Shown in pieces: positions 7,061 through 13,208 of a DNA stretch of 23,047 nucleotides. The stretch lies in the IMG/VR virus record IMGVR_UViG_3300000115_000209, positions 1 to 23,047 of that record; one strand, 5' to 3'. This stretch comes from a virus. The translations under genes and the position numbers were made by a program. The stretch's first letter is position 1, and every line of letters begins with the position of its first letter. Under the pieces are notes generated by a model. The model was not told the origin of the DNA. It saw only the letters and a list, made by a program, of their open reading frames with translations, and did no database searches.

Positions 7061-7464
7061 TGGCTATTCAACAGATAACAAAAAAAATAATTATAAAACA
7101 CGATACTGCAAATCCTAATTATAAAGCAGATAAAATCGTTGAAAAACCTAAACCTGTCATAAATGGTAATAGTGTAAAAAATAAAGAAGAAGGTGTATAT
7201 CAAGGTGTTACAGAACAAGTAACCTCTAATGTATATGGTGAAGAAATGAAAGATATGATGAGTTCTATGTTAGGTAAACTCGATAAGATTAAAGTTCAGA
7301 ATGGTAATATTAATGTATATGACGAATCTATAGAAGTTGATATAAAGAGAAATATTTTTTTAGCTAAACCTGATGAGGCAAAAGTTAAAATTGATAATGT
7401 AAAAAAAGGTAAAGTAAATAATAAAGTCAATAAATTAAGAGCATTGAGAAAAAATGGCAATTAA
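7060..7464 (+). CDS. Hypothetical protein in the neck operon
   Basis: This 134-residue basic protein was not recognised. It begins with a beta-like stretch (ITKKIIIKHD). The middle helix contains GEEMKDMMSSMLGKLDKI (about 60-77), then a short beta stretch (NGNINVYDESIEVDIKRNIF) and a Lys/Asn/Arg-rich tail. No signal peptide or membrane segment is seen. It is coupled to its neighbours at both ends: its ATG overlaps the previous stop (TAATG) and its last 11 bases overlap the next start. That coupling suggests a minor structural or assembly protein made in step with the neck proteins. Confidence 0.7.
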   Translation: MAIQQITKKIIIKHDTANPNYKADKIVEKPKPVINGNSVKNKEEGVYQGVTEQVTSNVYGEEMKDMMSSMLGKLDKIKVQNGNINVYDESIEVDIKRNIFLAKPDEAKVKIDNVKKGKVNNKVNKLRALRKNGN

Positions 7465-8320
7465 ACCTATAAATAATAAATCGTTAATTAGTAGTCAACT
7501 TGTTAATAGAGGTGTTCAAACATCTACTAAAGATATAAACAATCGTTCAGAATTACAAAGGTCAGGAGACACTAATCAAGCAATGTCTTTTACACCAGGT
7601 GGTAATCTATCTGAAAATTATGCAGTAACATTAAAAGATATAGATGGTTCAGTAATGAATTTTATAAAAAATATTATAAGACCCACAATTAAAGAAAATG
7701 GTGAAGTATTTAAAGTTCCTATTATGTATGGCAACGAAGAGAGATGGAAATCTGCTAGAAAAAGAGGAGTTATTAGAGATAAAAAAGGTGCTTTATTATT
7801 ACCATTAATAATGTTTAGAAGAACAGAAGTATCTAAAAATATGGATTTAGCTGTAGGGATGGAACACGATTTAAGACGCGAAGGTGAGGAGATGGTAGTA
7901 GGTAGACAATGGTCTAAAACGAACAAATATGATAGGTTTGCCGTACTACAAGGTCAAACGCCAGTCTATGAGTACTTAGTTACTACGGTACCTAATTATG
8001 TTAATTTGAATTATGAATTTGTATTATGGACAAACTTTATTGAACAAATGAATCCATTAGTTGAAACTTTCATAGAATTTAACAATCAATATTGGGGAGA
8101 CGGATTGGATACAAAATTTTATTCATTACTTGAGTCAATCTCAGACGCTTCAGAAATGAATCAAAATGGTGAAAGGTTTATTAAATCAACATTTAGTGTT
8201 ACTACGAAAGCATATTTACTACCAGAAGAATATAATTCTGTAGTATCTAACAAAATTTCTAATTTAAAAACAAGAAGGTCACCAGGTAAAGTAATTTTTT
8301 CAGAAAAATTAATTTCTTAA
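7454..8320 (+). CDS. 15: Tail completion/sheath stabiliser protein, gp15-like
   Basis: This 288-residue protein (T4 gp15 is 272) shows the gp15 layout: an N-terminal variable part, then FKVPIMYGNEERW (about 86-98, compare VPITYASKEHF in T4), LLLPLIMFRR (about 114-123), PNYVNLNYEFVLWTNFIEQM (about 178-197) followed by NPLVETFIEF, and a late beta region ending FIKSTFSVTTKAYLLPEE. gp15 forms a hexamer capping the finished tail and joins it to the neck. It occupies the expected place between neck genes and the sheath gene. The start ATG 7454 lies inside the previous gene and has only a weak GAGAA ribosome site, so it probably depends on coupling. The Lys/Arg-rich C-terminus is not part of the common core. 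Confidence 0.75.
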   Translation: MAIKPINNKSLISSQLVNRGVQTSTKDINNRSELQRSGDTNQAMSFTPGGNLSENYAVTLKDIDGSVMNFIKNIIRPTIKENGEVFKVPIMYGNEERWKSARKRGVIRDKKGALLLPLIMFRRTEVSKNMDLAVGMEHDLRREGEEMVVGRQWSKTNKYDRFAVLQGQTPVYEYLVTTVPNYVNLNYEFVLWTNFIEQMNPLVETFIEFNNQYWGDGLDTKFYSLLESISDASEMNQNGERFIKSTFSVTTKAYLLPEEYNSVVSNKISNLKTRRSPGKVIFSEKLIS

Positions 8321-8345
8321 AAAAAAGTGGTGGTTTTAAAGGTTT

Positions 8346-8367
8346 TATATATACTTATATATGAATA
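8346..8367 (+). promoter_or_regulatory. Promoter-like box before the 105-residue gene
   Basis: ATATACTTATATATGAATAG (8348-8367) differs from the shared box by one core base. It lies in the 82-base gap after the gp15-like gene and about 36 bases before ATG 8403, which has GGAGGG upstream. No clear terminator is seen in this gap. Confidence 0.6.
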
Positions 8368-8402
8368 GTTAAAAAAACAATCTTTAATGATGGAGGGTTA
8401 TA

Positions 8403-8720
8403 ATGCCAGAAGAAAAAAAACTAACAGAAGACGAAGTAACTAAGATGACAGAAATTCGTAAAAATTACTTCAACATTCAAACAGCTATGGGTCAAGTTCA
8501 ATTGACTAAAATAAATCTTAATGAACAACTTACACTTATGGACAAACAAGAAGGTGCTATAAGAGAAGAATATGCTAAAACACAAGCAGGTGAAAGAGAT
8601 TTAGTTAAGGGTTTACAAGATAAATATGGTGTAGGAACACTAAATATTGAAAATGGAACTTTTGTTCCGAGTTCAGATAATACAGAAGCTCCAACAGCAG
8701 CACCAGATACAAATAGTTAA
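8403..8720 (+). CDS. Small helical coiled-coil protein
   Basis: The 105 residues are dominated by one long charged helix (about 5-78) with heptad-like Ile/Leu spacing (for example FNIQTAMGQVQLTKINLNEQ), then a short beta motif (KYGVGTLNIENGTFVPS) and a flexible Thr/Ala/Pro tail. Proteins of this shape (long helix pair ending in a KYG-G-x-x-N-x-x-x-G-x-F motif) recur in T4-like marine phages without a known job. The prefoldin-like shape would suit a small chaperone, but that is speculation. It has its own promoter-like box upstream and another downstream before the sheath, so it may be expressed on its own. The SD is strong (GGAGGG). Confidence 0.75.
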   Translation: MPEEKKLTEDEVTKMTEIRKNYFNIQTAMGQVQLTKINLNEQLTLMDKQEGAIREEYAKTQAGERDLVKGLQDKYGVGTLNIENGTFVPSSDNTEAPTAAPDTNS

Positions 8721-8755
8721 AAAACTAAAATAAAACAATGTTTTGGACATTTGTT

Positions 8756-8775
8756 CATATATTTATATATGATGA
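8756..8775 (+). promoter_or_regulatory. Promoter-like box before the sheath gene
   Basis: CATATATTTATATATGATGA (8756-8775) is the best match to the shared consensus. It sits about 74 bases before ATG 8849, so the sheath mRNA would have a leader of about 65 nt, A/T-rich and ending in AACAGGAGA. Confidence 0.68.
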
Positions 8776-8848
8776 TATTTTTCGGTTATTCGAAGAAAAA
8801 AATTAAAAAATGTAAATTAATAATTAAATAAGTAACAGGAGAAAAAAA

Positions 8849-10693
8849 ATGGCAGAAAAAGTCGTATCTCCAGGTGTATTTACCAATGAAATAGATGCTT
8901 CCTTTTTACCCGCAGCTTTGGGTGATATTGGTGCAGTAGTGATAGGTCCAACATTTAAGGGACCAGCACTTATTCCAACGGTACTTAACTCCATGGCAGA
9001 ATTTGAACAAACATACGGAACCGTATTTAGAAGTGGTTCCGAAAATTATCAGTATTTAACATCTCATACTGCAGAAGCTTATCTTAAAAATGGAGGACCA
9101 TTAACGGTTGTTAGAACATCAGACGCTACACCAGCTATATCTTCCATATTTATACAAGATTCAGCAAATGTATTTCCAGATGCATATGCATCTGGTGAAG
9201 CAAATAAATGTATAACATTTGAGACAATCGGAGACGGATACATATACAACAACTTTGGTGGTATAGCAACAACTTATACAGACCACTCAGGTTCAAGTAA
9301 AATAGCAGGTAATGTATTAGTATCAGGTTCATCTGATAACTATCAAATAGAAATAACAGGAACTAATAACTCCAAAGGTACTTTTAATTTACAAGTTAGA
9401 AGTGGTGCTGACACGGTTAAAAGAAAAGCAGTATTAGAGTCTTTTAATAATGTTTCACTTGACCCTAACTCAACTAATTACATTGAGAAAATTATCGGTA
9501 ACCAAGATATGAGTTTACAAGGTTCAGGAACAGCAGAACCATACATTAAACCAGCCGGTGAATTTCCAAATAAATCTAAATTTATTAGAGTTAAAACAAT
9601 GCACAAACTAACACCAAACTACTTAACAGAAAATGGTACCGTTAGTGACACAACATTATCAGGTTCATTACCATCAGCACAATCAGCTTCTTTCGTAGGT
9701 GGTGCAAATGGTATATCTGGTGTTGACCACTTTGGTAATATCGTATCATCTTCAGTTCAAGGAGTTGAAGCTGCTTATGGTTTCTACGATAAGATTAGTG
9801 AAAATAATGTACAAGGTATCAATCCTAATTCAGGTCTTGGTCAAACAGCATATGAAGACGCTATCAACTTAATGGCTAACGCAGACGAGTATGATATTAA
9901 CTTAATGATGTTACCAGGTATCACGATTCAGGGAAGTAGTGCATTAGTTCAGAAAGCAATTGATGTGTGTGCAGATAGAGCAGATTGTTTCTTAATTGCA
10001 GACCCATTATTATATGGTGGAAGTGTAGCAACAGCAACAACACAAGCTGATTCAATAGATAGTAATTATGCAGCAGTTTATTGGCCTTGGGTTCAAGTTC
10101 AAGATGTTAGAAACAACAATGCATTCAGATGGGTACCACCTTCAGTAGTATTAGGTGGAGTTTATTCATTCAATGATAAAGTTGCTCATCCTTGGTTCGC
10201 ACCTGCAGGTCTGAATAGAGGTGGTCTTGATACCGTAGTTCAAGCTGAAAGAAAACTACTATTAAGTCAAAGAGACACATTGTATGATTCAAATGTTAAT
10301 CCAATTGCTACATTCCCTGGACAAGGTGTAACGGTATTTGGACAAAAAACACTACAGAAAAAATCATCAGCATTAGACAGAGTAAATGTACGAAGACTAT
10401 TAATCAAGGTTAAGAAGTTTATAGCTTCTTCTTCAAGATTCTTAGTGTTTGAACAAAACACTGCTCAGTTAAGAAAAAGATTCTTAAACATTGCGAATCC
10501 ATTCTTAGAGCAAGTTCAATCACAAAGTGGTTTAAATGCATTTAAAGTTGTAATGGATGAAACTAATAACACACCTGATACAATTGATAGAAATCAATTA
10601 ATCGGTCAAATATTCTTACAGCCTACAAGGACTGCCGAGTTTATTATATTAGACTTCACAATACAACCAACTGGTGCAACATTTCCTGAATAA
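8849..10693 (+). CDS. 18: Contractile tail sheath protein, gp18-like
   Basis: This 614-residue protein (T4 gp18 is 659) polymerises around the tube and contracts at infection. The start has the family's SPGVFTNEIDASFLP pattern (7-21). The middle (about 100-330) is a Ser/Gly/Thr-rich variable region corresponding to the surface domains of gp18. The conserved C-terminal core includes KVAHPWFAPAGLNRGGLDTV (about 450), NVRRLLIKVKKFI (about 512) and the end FLEQVQSQSGLNAFKVVMDE through LDFTIQPTGATF (about 553-612). The ribosome site is AACAGGAGA with an A-run before ATG 8849. A terminator follows directly, so together with the upstream box it is probably a monocistronic unit suited to high output. 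Confidence 0.96.
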   Translation: MAEKVVSPGVFTNEIDASFLPAALGDIGAVVIGPTFKGPALIPTVLNSMAEFEQTYGTVFRSGSENYQYLTSHTAEAYLKNGGPLTVVRTSDATPAISSIFIQDSANVFPDAYASGEANKCITFETIGDGYIYNNFGGIATTYTDHSGSSKIAGNVLVSGSSDNYQIEITGTNNSKGTFNLQVRSGADTVKRKAVLESFNNVSLDPNSTNYIEKIIGNQDMSLQGSGTAEPYIKPAGEFPNKSKFIRVKTMHKLTPNYLTENGTVSDTTLSGSLPSAQSASFVGGANGISGVDHFGNIVSSSVQGVEAAYGFYDKISENNVQGINPNSGLGQTAYEDAINLMANADEYDINLMMLPGITIQGSSALVQKAIDVCADRADCFLIADPLLYGGSVATATTQADSIDSNYAAVYWPWVQVQDVRNNNAFRWVPPSVVLGGVYSFNDKVAHPWFAPAGLNRGGLDTVVQAERKLLLSQRDTLYDSNVNPIATFPGQGVTVFGQKTLQKKSSALDRVNVRRLLIKVKKFIASSSRFLVFEQNTAQLRKRFLNIANPFLEQVQSQSGLNAFKVVMDETNNTPDTIDRNQLIGQIFLQPTRTAEFIILDFTIQPTGATFPE

Positions 10694-10716
10694 TAGACGG
10701 AAAATGTCATAAAAAA

Positions 10717-10750
10717 TAAAGAGGCAATAGAAATATTGCCTCTTTTTTTT
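10717..10750 (+). terminator. Intrinsic terminator after the sheath gene
   Basis: AAAGAGGCAATA (10718-10729) pairs with TATTGCCTCTTT (10734-10745) around a GAAA tetraloop, with the T-run continuing to 10750. The stem is perfect. It lies 24 bases after the sheath stop. Confidence 0.94.
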
Positions 10751-10754
10751 CATT

Positions 10755-10775
10755 TCTATATATTTATATGTGTAA
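10755..10775 (+). promoter_or_regulatory. Promoter-like box before the tail tube gene
   Basis: TCTATATATTTATATGTGTAA (10755-10775) matches the shared box with one change in the right arm. It follows the sheath terminator and precedes the tube gene by about 62 bases. Confidence 0.62.
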
Positions 10776-10836
10776 GAAGATTACTTATTTAATCATTTAT
10801 TAACATTTAAATGAGAGAAGCAACAGGAGAAAATAA

Positions 10837-11325
10837 ATGGCAACTTTAATTGAAGCTAATGAAATAATGTTTACGGCTTTTGAGCCTAAGTTAAAAAATA
10901 GATATACGATGAACCTTAATGGTATACCTGCTTATTTAGTAAAAACTATGGCAAGACCGTCTATTACATTTGAAGAAGTTGAGTTAAATCATATTAATGT
11001 TAAGAGATATGTACATGGAAAGGCTACTTGGGAACCTATTGAGGTTACTCTTTACGACCCCGTTGTTCCATCAGCAGCTCAAGGAGTTATGGAATGGATT
11101 AGATTACACCACGAATCTGTAACAGGTAGGGATGGATATTCAGACTTTTATAAAAAGGATGTTGATTTCCAAGTACTTGGACCAGTAGGTGATGTAGTTG
11201 AAGAATGGAAGTTAAAAGGATGCTTTATACAAGCAGCTAATTTTAATGATTTAGACTTCTCTTCAAGTGACCCTGTTGACATATCACTAACATTAAGATA
11301 TGATTACGCGATACTTCAGTTTTAG
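10837..11325 (+). CDS. 19: Tail tube protein, gp19-like
   Basis: This 162-residue protein (T4 gp19 is 163) stacks as hexamers to form the inner tube. Family features: the N-terminal EIMFTAFEPKLKNRYTMNL with IPAYLVKTMARP (about 25-38), KRYVHGKATWEPIEVTLYDP (about 52-71), and a C-terminal LKGCFIQAANFNDLDFSSSD (about 126-145) followed by the strand ISLTLRYDYAIL. It comes right after the sheath gene, the T4 order. The SD is AACAGGAGA, nearly identical to that of the sheath. A terminator follows about 20 bases after the stop, making this another probable monocistronic unit. Confidence 0.95.
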   Translation: MATLIEANEIMFTAFEPKLKNRYTMNLNGIPAYLVKTMARPSITFEEVELNHINVKRYVHGKATWEPIEVTLYDPVVPSAAQGVMEWIRLHHESVTGRDGYSDFYKKDVDFQVLGPVGDVVEEWKLKGCFIQAANFNDLDFSSSDPVDISLTLRYDYAILQF

Positions 11326-11345
11326 GCAAAACATATCGTAAATAT

Positions 11346-11385
11346 AAAAAACCCTTGATACCAGAAATATATTAAGGGTTTTTTT
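11346..11385 (+). terminator. Intrinsic terminator after the tube gene
   Basis: AACCCTTGATA (11350-11360) pairs with TATTAAGGGTT (11370-11380) with one G-T wobble and a 9-nt loop. It is flanked by an A-run on the left and a T-run to 11385 on the right, so it could also work weakly on the other strand. Confidence 0.9.
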
Positions 11386-11389
11386 ATTT

Positions 11390-11411
11390 TATATATATTT
11401 ATATATGAATA
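11390..11411 (+). promoter_or_regulatory. Promoter-like box before the lysozyme operon
   Basis: TATATATATTTATATATGAA (11390-11409) matches the shared consensus. It lies directly after the tube terminator and only about 17 bases before ATG 11426, leaving just enough room for a short leader with GAGG (11418-11421). Confidence 0.66.
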
Positions 11412-11425
11412 AGTTATGAGGTTTT

Positions 11426-11899
11426 ATGAAAAATTTTGATGAAATAATCGAACAGGTTTTAGAACACGAAGGTGGTTATGTAAATGACCCAAAAGATTTA
11501 GGTGGTGAAACCAAGTATGGTATCACTAAAAGGTTTTATCCAGAGTTAAACATTAAAGAGCTTACAATTGAAAAAGCTAAACAAATCTATAAAGATGATT
11601 ATTGGGATAAAAATCGTGTTGAATCACTTCCACAGAATTTATGGCATATATTTTTTGATATGTGTGTAAATATGGGAAGACGAACAGCAGTTAAAGTATT
11701 ACAGAGAGCTGCAGTAAATCGTGGGAGAGATATAGAAGTCGATGGTGGATTAGGACCTATGACAATAAAAGCACTGAATGGTGTAGAATTAGACAGAGTT
11801 AGAGCTTATCGAGTTAAGTTCTATGTAGATTTAATAACAGCTAAACCAGAACAAGAAAAGTTTTTCTTGGGTTGGTTCAGGCGAGCAACAGAAGTTTAA
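11426..11899 (+). CDS. Lysozyme of glycoside hydrolase family 108 (N-acetylmuramidase)
   Basis: This 157-residue protein has the family's catalytic segment HEGGYVNDPKDLGGETKYGI (14-33), with the presumed catalytic Glu15 in the EGGY motif. A helical region follows (KQIYKDDYWDKNRVESLP, about 52-69), then a C-terminal peptidoglycan-binding-like part with DVDGGLG-type features (IEVDGGLGPMTIKALNG, about 102-118). It would cut the glycan backbone of peptidoglycan. No signal peptide or membrane anchor is visible, so release would need a holin or tail delivery. No holin is recognised nearby. Its place between tube and baseplate genes, rather than in a lysis cassette, allows either a tail-associated role in entry or an endolysin role at lysis. 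It shares a promoter-like box with the downstream tail genes. Confidence 0.88.
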   Translation: MKNFDEIIEQVLEHEGGYVNDPKDLGGETKYGITKRFYPELNIKELTIEKAKQIYKDDYWDKNRVESLPQNLWHIFFDMCVNMGRRTAVKVLQRAAVNRGRDIEVDGGLGPMTIKALNGVELDRVRAYRVKFYVDLITAKPEQEKFFLGWFRRATEV

Positions 11900-11918
11900 A
11901 ATAAAACAGGAGACAAAA

Positions 11919-12101
11919 ATGTCAACAAACAATTTATATAATGAAATAAAAGAACTTTTTAGTGAATTTGAAGCAAATCACGCAACATTTCAAGAAAAAG
12001 GTAATAAAGCAGCTGGTGGTAGAGCTAGAAAAGCTATCGGTGAAATTAAAAAATTAGTTACTGGTTACAGACAAGCGTCAGTATCAGAATCAAAATCTTA
12101 A
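11919..12101 (+). CDS. Small histone H1-like (Hc1 family) protein
   Basis: This 60-residue basic protein is helical throughout, with the core EKGNKAAGGRARKAIGEIKK (26-45) preceded by an amphipathic acidic helix (LYNEIKELFSEFEANHATF). The K-G-N-K-A-A-x-x-R-x-R-K pattern is that of the bacterial Hc1/histone-H1-like family, DNA-associated proteins known from Chlamydia and Bacteroidota and found in some phages. The Lys/Ala/Pro tail of longer Hc1 proteins is missing; only the N-terminal helical half is present. It could bind DNA, or the fold may have been reused in tail assembly given its place between lysozyme and baseplate genes. SD ACAGGAG stands before ATG 11919, and it is co-transcribed with its neighbours (19 and 16 bases apart). 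Confidence 0.65.
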   Translation: MSTNNLYNEIKELFSEFEANHATFQEKGNKAAGGRARKAIGEIKKLVTGYRQASVSESKS

Positions 12102-12117
12102 TTAACAGGAGGTTATA

Positions 12118-12906
12118 ATGGCTGAAACCCAAACACAAACCAAACCCACAGAACCACAAGAACCAAAATTTCCAAGTGAAATAATTGATTTGCCAAGTGG
12201 TGGTAAAATATATGGGAAAGATTCACCTTTATATGAAGGTAAAATTGAAATCAAATATATGACTGCAAAAGAAGAAGATATTCTTACTTCTGCAAATCTT
12301 ATTAAAAAAGGTGCAGTACTTGAAAAATTAATGGATTCATTAATAATGACACAAGGTGTAGCTACTAAAGATTTAATTCTTGGTGATAAGAATGCAGTTA
12401 TGGTAGCAATTCGTGTATTGGCTTACGGTCCACAATACGAATGTGAAATTGAAAGTCCTACAAGTGGCAATAAAATAAAACACAAATTCAATCTAGCTGA
12501 TTGTCCTTATAAAGAGTTACCTAAAGATGTAAAGTATTTAAGTAATGCATTTGATTTCGTATTACCAATCTCAAAAACAAAAATAAAATTCAGACTCATC
12601 ACAGGAGTAGAAGATGAGAAAATTGAGAATGAATTAGAGGCTAAGAAAAAAATTGGTCATATGATTCAAACAGGTATTACGAGTAGGTTAAAACATATCA
12701 TAATAGATTGGGAAGGTGAGACTGATGTTAATGCAATAGGTTTAAATGTCGAGAATATGTTGGCAAGAGATTCTATAGCACTTAGAAATGAGATAACAAG
12801 AATATCACCAGATATTGAGATGAAACAGGAAGTTATGTTTGAGGAGGGCGATACGGTTGAAGTGGATATTCCACTCACCGTTACATTTTTTTGGCCTAAC
12901 TCCTAG
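12118..12906 (+). CDS. 26: Baseplate hub assembly protein, gp26-like (T4 baseplate family)
   Basis: The 262 residues show the layout of the T4 gp26/phage baseplate assembly family: a flexible Thr/Gln/Pro/Glu start, then FPSEIIDLPSGGKIYGKDSP (18-37), IKYMTAKEEDILTSANLI (44-61) with a helix carrying LEKLMDSLI, a beta region around YECEIESPTSGNKIKHKFNL (about 104-123), and a final EVDIPLTVTFFWP (about 248-260), the typical family ending. T4 gp26 is 208 residues. It would act in building the baseplate hub and possibly with the tape measure, which follows. The SD is AACAGGAGG. A T7 run (12886-12892) lies five codons before the stop (TAG 12904-12906), and the next gene segment continues in the +1 frame; see the separate entry and finding. 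Confidence 0.75.
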   Translation: MAETQTQTKPTEPQEPKFPSEIIDLPSGGKIYGKDSPLYEGKIEIKYMTAKEEDILTSANLIKKGAVLEKLMDSLIMTQGVATKDLILGDKNAVMVAIRVLAYGPQYECEIESPTSGNKIKHKFNLADCPYKELPKDVKYLSNAFDFVLPISKTKIKFRLITGVEDEKIENELEAKKKIGHMIQTGITSRLKHIIIDWEGETDVNAIGLNVENMLARDSIALRNEITRISPDIEMKQEVMFEEGDTVEVDIPLTVTFFWPNS

Positions 12907-13114
12907 CCACAAACCACAGATTCACTCAGAAATATTTGATATTTGTTACTATGGTAAAGGTGGGTTTACACATACTGAAGTTTATGAAATGCCAGTTTAC
13001 TTACGAAAATGGTATCTACAAAAGTTGAATGATACTTATAAAGAAGAAGCTAGAGCTCAAAAGAAAGCAAATAAACCTAGGAAAAGTGTACAACAAGCAG
13101 GTATTTCCAGATAG
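12839..13114 (+). CDS. gp51-like/tape-measure chaperone segment, out of frame with gp26-like gene
   Basis: The conserved-looking part runs from about 12915 to 13114: IHSEIFDICYYGKGGFTHTE and then VYEMPVYLRKWYLQKLND, with a basic tail. The Y-x-G-x-GGFTH...MP-x-x-LR pattern is the small protein that follows gp26 in T4-like phages (gp51 position). No ATG precedes this domain; the only in-frame ATG, at 12989, lies inside it. The frame is open from a TTG at 12839 that has AGGAAG (12827-12832) at a workable distance, but its first 18 residues only overlap the gp26-like coding frame and look meaningless. Alternatives are TTG initiation at 12839, or a +1 (or -2) shift at the T7 run 12886-12892 giving a gp26-gp51 fusion that continues GLTPSHKPQ from 12893. 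A short product beginning near the TAG is a third option. Confidence 0.6.
   Translation: MRRAIRLKWIFHSPLHFFGLTPSHKPQIHSEIFDICYYGKGGFTHTEVYEMPVYLRKWYLQKLNDTYKEEARAQKKANKPRKSVQQAGISR
12886..12892 (+). promoter_or_regulatory. Possible programmed frameshift site (T7 run)
   Basis: In the gp26-like frame the codons are ACA TTT TTT TGG, then CCT AAC TCC TAG. A tRNA-Phe on the second TTT can slip +1 onto TTT (12890-12892) and continue with GGC at 12893, entering the downstream frame. A -2 slip reaches the same frame. No strong 3' hairpin or adjacent SD-like stimulator is obvious. Confidence 0.4.
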
Positions 13115-13128
13115 TATTTTTTAATTTT

Positions 13129-13146
13129 TCTATATTTATAGTAGAA
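13129..13146 (+). promoter_or_regulatory. Promoter-like box before the tape measure gene
   Basis: TTCTATATTTATAGTAGAAG (13128-13147) is a weaker match to the shared box, with the right arm altered. It lies in the 94-base gap before ATG 13209; the rest of the gap is AT-rich with no other recognisable signal. Confidence 0.45.
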
Positions 13147-13208
13147 GATAATTGGTTATATAATATGTATCTTTTAATTGTTTTAACTATAATAGGGAAA
13201 TGTAAATA

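Noticed and set aside
8720-8848. Terminator or small RNA in the gap before the sheath gene
   Set aside because: Only a weak TTCG/CGAA stem (about 8781-8797) is visible with no proper U-tract; only the promoter-like box is supported.
5371-11406. Reading the AT-rich boxes as T4 late promoters on the minus strand (TATAAATA)
   Set aside because: No minus-strand gene is supported anywhere, and the boxes sit upstream of plus-strand genes, so a plus-strand role is more likely.
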